Source: Burkholderiaceae bacterium (GTDB lineage: Bacteria; Pseudomonadota; Gammaproteobacteria; Burkholderiales; Burkholderiaceae_C). Taken from it: 9,088 nt of DNA. Positions 6,571 to 9,088 of the stretch are shown here, one piece after another. Each line of letters starts with the position of its first letter. Position 1 is the first letter of the stretch. A program made the position numbers and the translations under genes. The DNA is taken from contig JALQVJ010000047.1 in NCBI GenBank assembly GCA_023260355.1, forward strand, positions 1 to 9,088, given 5' to 3'. The notes below the pieces were generated by a model. The model searched no databases and was not told where the DNA came from. It saw nothing but the letters and a program-made list of their open reading frames with translations.

Positions 6571-6870
6571 ATGGAACTCATCGATCACACCATCATCAAC
6601 CTGATCATCTTTGTGTTGGCCATTTATGTGGGCTACCACGTGGTCTGGACCGTCACACCCGCCCTGCACACGCCCCTCATGGCGGTCACGAATGCCATTT
6701 CGGCGATCGTGATCGTCGGCGCCATGCTCGCCGCTGGACTCACTGAGACCGGCTTTGGCAAGACCATGGGCGTCCTGGCTGTGGCGCTCGCTGCGGTGAA
6801 CGTCTTTGGTGGCTTCTTGGTCACGCGACGCATGTTGGAAATGTTCAAAAAGAAAGAGCGCAAGGGATGA
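6571..6870 (+). CDS. pntAB: NAD(P) transhydrogenase subunit alpha part 2 (membrane part)
   Basis: This is the small membrane subunit contributing the alpha-side helices of domain II, the proton channel of transhydrogenase, in the inner membrane. The 99-residue product has three predicted helices at about 8-26, 40-57 and 66-84. The conserved loop VTPALHTPLMAVTNAISAIV (28-47) and the VNVFGGFLVTRRMLEMF stretch (76-92) are diagnostic. The C-terminus is strongly basic (FKKKERKG), consistent with a cytoplasmic end. A Shine-Dalgarno GGAG at 6560-6563, inside the end of pntAA, lies 7 nt before the ATG. The stop overlaps the ATG of the next small gene (ATGA, 6867-6870). The three-helix form matches the split alpha2 subunit of R. 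rubrum and Thermus, not the fused E. coli PntA. Confidence 0.96.
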   Translation: MELIDHTIINLIIFVLAIYVGYHVVWTVTPALHTPLMAVTNAISAIVIVGAMLAAGLTETGFGKTMGVLAVALAAVNVFGGFLVTRRMLEMFKKKERKG

Positions 6871-7076
6871 GCCTGCTCGCCAAAGGCGTAGCTTGGGCCT
6901 TCGGGCTCATGACGGCTGGGTTCTTGGCCATGGTGGCCAACGAACTGGCTGGCCCTATGGCGGCGGCGATCACCGGACTTGCTGTGATGGCGTTTGAAGC
7001 TTGGGCGATGTCCCGGCTGAGCGCTTTGTTGACACAAAACCAAGCGAGCTCTCGCTCGCAGGAGACTCAGGCATGA
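6867..7076 (+). CDS. Small two-helix membrane protein embedded in the pnt operon, function unknown
   Basis: I do not recognise this 69-residue product. It has two hydrophobic segments, about 7-24 (GVAWAFGLMTAGFLAMVA) and 29-48 (GPMAAAITGLAVMAFEAWAM), joined by a short NELAG turn, then a polar tail from R50 ending SSRSQETQA. K6 and R50 flanking the helices suggest both ends face the cytoplasm. Glu44 lies within the second helix. The ATG overlaps the pntAB stop and the stop overlaps the pntB ATG, each by 4 bp (ATGA). Codon choice looks like that of the neighbours, which together argues for a real, translationally coupled gene. A purine-rich AAGGG abuts the ATG; AGAAAGAG lies slightly further upstream. 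A plausible role is accessory or assembly subunit of the transhydrogenase membrane domain; this rests only on position and topology. Confidence 0.8.
   Translation: MSLLAKGVAWAFGLMTAGFLAMVANELAGPMAAAITGLAVMAFEAWAMSRLSALLTQNQASSRSQETQA
7060..7064 (+). promoter_or_regulatory. Ribosome binding site of pntB
   Basis: AGGAG lies 8 nt before the ATG at 7073, inside the last codons of the small membrane-protein gene. It favours 7073 over the in-frame ATG at 7079 (spacing 14) as the pntB start, and means ribosomes finishing the small gene arrive at the pntB start. Confidence 0.75.
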
Positions 7077-8494
7077 GTATGAATCTCGTCACGCTGCTGT
7101 ACTTGGTTGCCAGCGTTTGTTTTATCCAAGCTCTGAAGGGCTTGTCTCACCCCACCACCTCCATTCGCGGGAATGTCTTTGGCATGGCCGGCATGACCAT
7201 CGCGGTGTTCACCACTGCGGCACTGATCGTCAAGCTGTCAGGTGAAGCCACCGGCTTGGGCTGGGTGCTGCTGGGCCTGCTGATCGGCGGCAGTGCAGGC
7301 GCCATCATGGCCAAACGCGTTGAGATGACCAAGATGCCCGAATTGGTGGCGTTCATGCACTCCATGATTGGCTTGGCCGCTGTCTTTATCGCGGTCGCCG
7401 CCGTGGTCGAACCCTATGCCTTCGGGATCGCCGCCAAAGGCGAGGCCTTGCCTGTTGGCAACCGCCTCGAGTTGTTCTTGGGTGCCGCCATTGGTGCCAT
7501 CACCTTCTCGGGCTCGGTGATCGCTTTTGGCAAGTTGTCTGGCAAGTACAAGTTTCGCCTGTTCCAAGGCGCCCCCGTGGTGTTTGCAGGACAGCACATG
7601 GTGAATCTGGTCATGGGTCTGGCCACCATTGGCTTGGGCCTGGCCTTCATGTTCACCGAGAGCCATACGGCATTCACAGCGATGTTGGTTTTGGCCTTTG
7701 TGCTGGGTGTGTTGATCATCATCCCGATTGGTGGCGCCGACATGCCAGTCGTGGTCTCAATGCTCAACAGCTATTCAGGCTGGGCAGCGGCTGGGATTGG
7801 TTTCTCCCTGAACAACAGCATGTTGATCATTGCGGGCTCACTGGTCGGCTCCAGCGGTGCGATCCTCAGTTACATCATGTGCAAGGCGATGAACCGCTCC
7901 TTCATCAGCGTGATTTTGGGCGGCTTTGGCGGCGACGCAGGTGATGCCACAGGCGCGAGCGCTGAACAGCGCCCCGTGAAGAGCGGCAGCGCAGATGATG
8001 CGGCTTTCATCATGGGCAACGCCGAGAGCGTTGTCATCGTTCCCGGCTACGGTCTGGCCGTGGCACGCGCGCAGCACGCGGTGAAAGAAATGGCGCACAA
8101 ACTCACCGAAATGGGCGTCAACGTGCGCTATGCCATTCACCCAGTCGCGGGGCGCATGCCCGGGCATATGAACGTCTTGCTCGCCGAAGCCGAAGTGCCT
8201 TACGACCAAGTGTTCGAAATGGAAGATATCAATAGCGAATTCGGCCAAGTCGACGTCGCCATCGTGTTGGGCGCCAATGATGTGGTCAACCCACTCGCAC
8301 TGCAAAAGGGCAGCCCCATTTACGGCATGCCTATCTTGGAGGCCTTCAAAGCCAAGACCGTCATCGTCAACAAACGCTCCATGGCTGCGGGTTACGCCGG
8401 CCTAGACAACGAGTTGTTCTACATGGACAAAACCATGATGGTGTTCGGCGACGGCAAGAAAATCGTCGAAGACATCACCAAGGCGCTCGAATGA
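7073..8494 (+). CDS. pntB: NAD(P) transhydrogenase subunit beta (membrane domain and NADP(H)-binding domain III)
   Basis: PntB supplies most of the proton channel (domain II) and the NADP(H)-binding domain III of transhydrogenase. The 473-residue product has an N-terminal membrane part (about 1-285) with some nine helices and a soluble C-terminal domain (about 310-473). The channel histidine equivalent to E. coli beta-His91 is H96 in FMHSMIGLAAV. GADMPVVVSMLNSYSGWAAA (221-240) carries D223 and N232, matching the conserved Asp and Asn of E. coli. SSGAILSYIMCKAMNRSFIS (260-279) is nearly invariant in the family. In domain III, VPGYGLAVARAQ (323-334), HPVAGRMPGHMNVLLAEA (356-373), GANDVVNP (400-407) and KRSMAAGYAG (434-443) form the NADP site. 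The start overlaps the small upstream gene by 4 bp. A strong terminator follows 36 bp after the stop and closes the operon. Confidence 0.97.
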   Translation: MSMNLVTLLYLVASVCFIQALKGLSHPTTSIRGNVFGMAGMTIAVFTTAALIVKLSGEATGLGWVLLGLLIGGSAGAIMAKRVEMTKMPELVAFMHSMIGLAAVFIAVAAVVEPYAFGIAAKGEALPVGNRLELFLGAAIGAITFSGSVIAFGKLSGKYKFRLFQGAPVVFAGQHMVNLVMGLATIGLGLAFMFTESHTAFTAMLVLAFVLGVLIIIPIGGADMPVVVSMLNSYSGWAAAGIGFSLNNSMLIIAGSLVGSSGAILSYIMCKAMNRSFISVILGGFGGDAGDATGASAEQRPVKSGSADDAAFIMGNAESVVIVPGYGLAVARAQHAVKEMAHKLTEMGVNVRYAIHPVAGRMPGHMNVLLAEAEVPYDQVFEMEDINSEFGQVDVAIVLGANDVVNPLALQKGSPIYGMPILEAFKAKTVIVNKRSMAAGYAGLDNELFYMDKTMMVFGDGKKIVEDITKALE

Positions 8495-8530
8495 GCGACG
8501 GCGTGCTGGGTTAGCGGCTTAGTCGCCATC

Positions 8531-8558
8531 AAAAAAGGAGGCCAAGGCCTCCTTTTTT
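8531..8558. terminator. Bidirectional rho-independent terminator after pntB
   Basis: GGAGGCC (8537-8543) and GGCCTCC (8546-8552) form a perfect GC-rich inverted repeat around AA; sterically, the terminal pair probably opens to give a 4-nt loop. Six A residues precede it (8531-8536) and six T residues follow it (8553-8558), so the whole 28 bp is symmetric and could work on both strands. It sits 36 bp after the pntB stop and insulates the pnt operon from the next genes. Confidence 0.93.
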
Positions 8559-8601
8559 GTTTGGCTCTCCCCGTGGCTCTGGCCCACAAGGCAATCACAT
8601 G

Positions 8602-8630
8602 TTGATCAATTTGGTGATGTTTGTCACAAT
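8602..8630 (+). promoter_or_regulatory. Candidate promoter for the lipoprotein/secreted-protein pair
   Basis: TTGATC (8602-8607) and CACAAT (8625-8630) are separated by 17 bp, each matching four of six consensus positions for a housekeeping promoter. The site follows the pnt terminator and lies 28 bp before the lipoprotein ATG, in an AT-rich stretch. The call comes from inspection only. Confidence 0.35.
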
Positions 8631-8658
8631 AGGTTGTCTAGAACAGAAGGAGTCCTCG

Positions 8659-8817
8659 ATGGCCAAATTTTTATTTTTCTTGTCAACGCTTGCGGCATTG
8701 ATGGCCGCAGGTTGTGGCGGTGGCGGAGCGAACACAGGCGCAACATCATCGTTCAACGCGGCCGATTACGCGTTGCCCTCAGCCATCCCCAGCGTGCCCG
8801 ACCAAGGAACGAATTAA
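8659..8817 (+). CDS. Small putative lipoprotein, function unknown
   Basis: This 52-residue product is unrecognised. It starts MAKFLFFLSTLAALMAAGCG: one positive charge, a hydrophobic core, then AAGC as a lipobox with C19 as the expected lipidated cysteine. The mature part would be about 34 residues, beginning CGGGGANTG, and is short and polar with no domain I can name; it ends IPSVPDQGTN. Glycine at +2, with no Asp, would under the E. coli Lol rule direct it to the outer membrane. The start is supported by AGAAGGAG at 8645-8652, 6 nt before the ATG; the frame is open further upstream, but that part crosses the terminator and candidate promoter. The Shine-Dalgarno of the next gene overlaps its stop codon, so the two are probably co-translated. 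Alanine at -3 of the lipobox is not the commonest residue. Confidence 0.72.
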   Translation: MAKFLFFLSTLAALMAAGCGGGGANTGATSSFNAADYALPSAIPSVPDQGTN

Positions 8818-8826
8818 GGAGTTCAC

Positions 8827-9088
8827 ATGAAAAGCATACTTAAATCGATTGCACTATCGCTCGCCGCTGGATTTATTTGTGGTGCAGCGCAGGCCGAAGT
8901 TCCTGCGACCTCCGCTTATCGAACGGATACAACGTACACCAACAATCAAGACGCGTCGGCAGAGGCTCTGAAAATCATTGGTATCGTATCTTGCTACATC
9001 AGAAGCATGGCGCCAGAGAAGGCCTACCCACTCGTGGGCTCCGAAGCCTATATGGCGCTCGTTGACGTCAATATATGTGAAGATGATC
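8827..9088 (+). CDS. Secreted protein of unknown function, N-terminal part (cut by window edge)
   Basis: This frame is open to the right edge (87 complete codons) and I do not recognise the family. The N-terminus is a good Sec signal peptide: MKSILKS, a hydrophobic core near 8-19, and AQA at 21-23 as the likely signal peptidase I site, giving a mature start at EVPATSAYRTD. The mature part visible is soluble-looking, with a helix-prone stretch SAEALKIIGIVSCYIRSMAPEKAYPLV (44-70) and two cysteines, C56 and C83, that could pair in the periplasm. The start is supported by AAGGAG at 8816-8821, overlapping the lipoprotein stop, 5 nt before the ATG. Codons such as ATA, CTA and AGA are used here and are uncommon in the genes to the left, hinting at lower expression or foreign origin. 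Full length is unknown. Confidence 0.78.
   Translation, partial: MKSILKSIALSLAAGFICGAAQAEVPATSAYRTDTTYTNNQDASAEALKIIGIVSCYIRSMAPEKAYPLVGSEAYMALVDVNICEDD

Noticed and set aside
7001..7072. N-terminal extension of pntB from an ATG at 7001
   Set aside because: It overlaps the small membrane-protein gene; the ATG at 7073 has AGGAG at the right distance and the family N-terminus (NLVTLLYL) follows it.
8491..8514. Eight-codon mini frame starting ATGAGCGACGGC at the pntB stop
   Set aside because: Too short to support as a gene, with nothing but the overlap in its favour.

Overview
The window is a GC-rich, densely packed stretch of chromosome. The protein sequences point to a betaproteobacterium of the order Burkholderiales, most likely Comamonadaceae: the RuvB N-terminus reads [10 protein letters not shown], the PhoH N-terminus reads MILRHTF, and the transhydrogenase is the split three-subunit type. 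This placement rests on recalled family resemblance, not on a search. Almost everything is core housekeeping; only the last 500 bases look like accessory sequence.

Region 1 (1-1209, minus strand) holds ruvA and the N-terminal half of ruvB, which encode the Holliday-junction branch-migration machine. ruvB runs off the left edge. An 80-bp divergent gap (1210-1289) separates them from region 2 (1290-2728, plus strand), a PhoH/YbeZ-type ATPase gene and ybeY, overlapping by 4 bp (ATGA), a conserved pair linked to ribosome and rRNA quality control.

Region 3 (2823-5268, plus strand) is a compact operon of a NudJ-like Nudix hydrolase, a TauE/SafE-type membrane permease and the tRNA 2-thiouridylase MnmA. 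Both junctions are 4-bp overlaps (GTGA and ATGA). nudJ and mnmA are also neighbours in E. coli; the permease is interposed here.

Region 4 (5434-8494, plus strand) is the proton-translocating NAD(P) transhydrogenase operon: pntAA (soluble domain I), pntAB (three-helix membrane part), a 69-codon unrecognised small membrane protein, and pntB (membrane domain plus NADP domain). The small gene overlaps both neighbours by 4 bp. Upstream of pntAA lie an 18-bp palindrome overlapping a possible -10 box and a bulged leader hairpin; downstream of pntB is a strong, probably bidirectional intrinsic terminator at 8531-8558.

Region 5 (8602-9088, plus strand) is visibly more AT-rich and uses codons (ATA, CTA, AGA) that are rare in its neighbours. 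It carries a 52-residue lipoprotein gene and, 9 bp later, the start of a gene for a secreted protein with a clear signal peptide. I recognise neither. The secreted protein is cut by the right edge.

No gene-free stretch exceeds 300 bp. I saw no tRNA, rRNA, IS element, CRISPR array or attachment site. The most interesting candidates for something undescribed are the small membrane protein embedded in the pnt operon, the regulatory DNA ahead of pntAA, and the exported-protein pair at the right edge.
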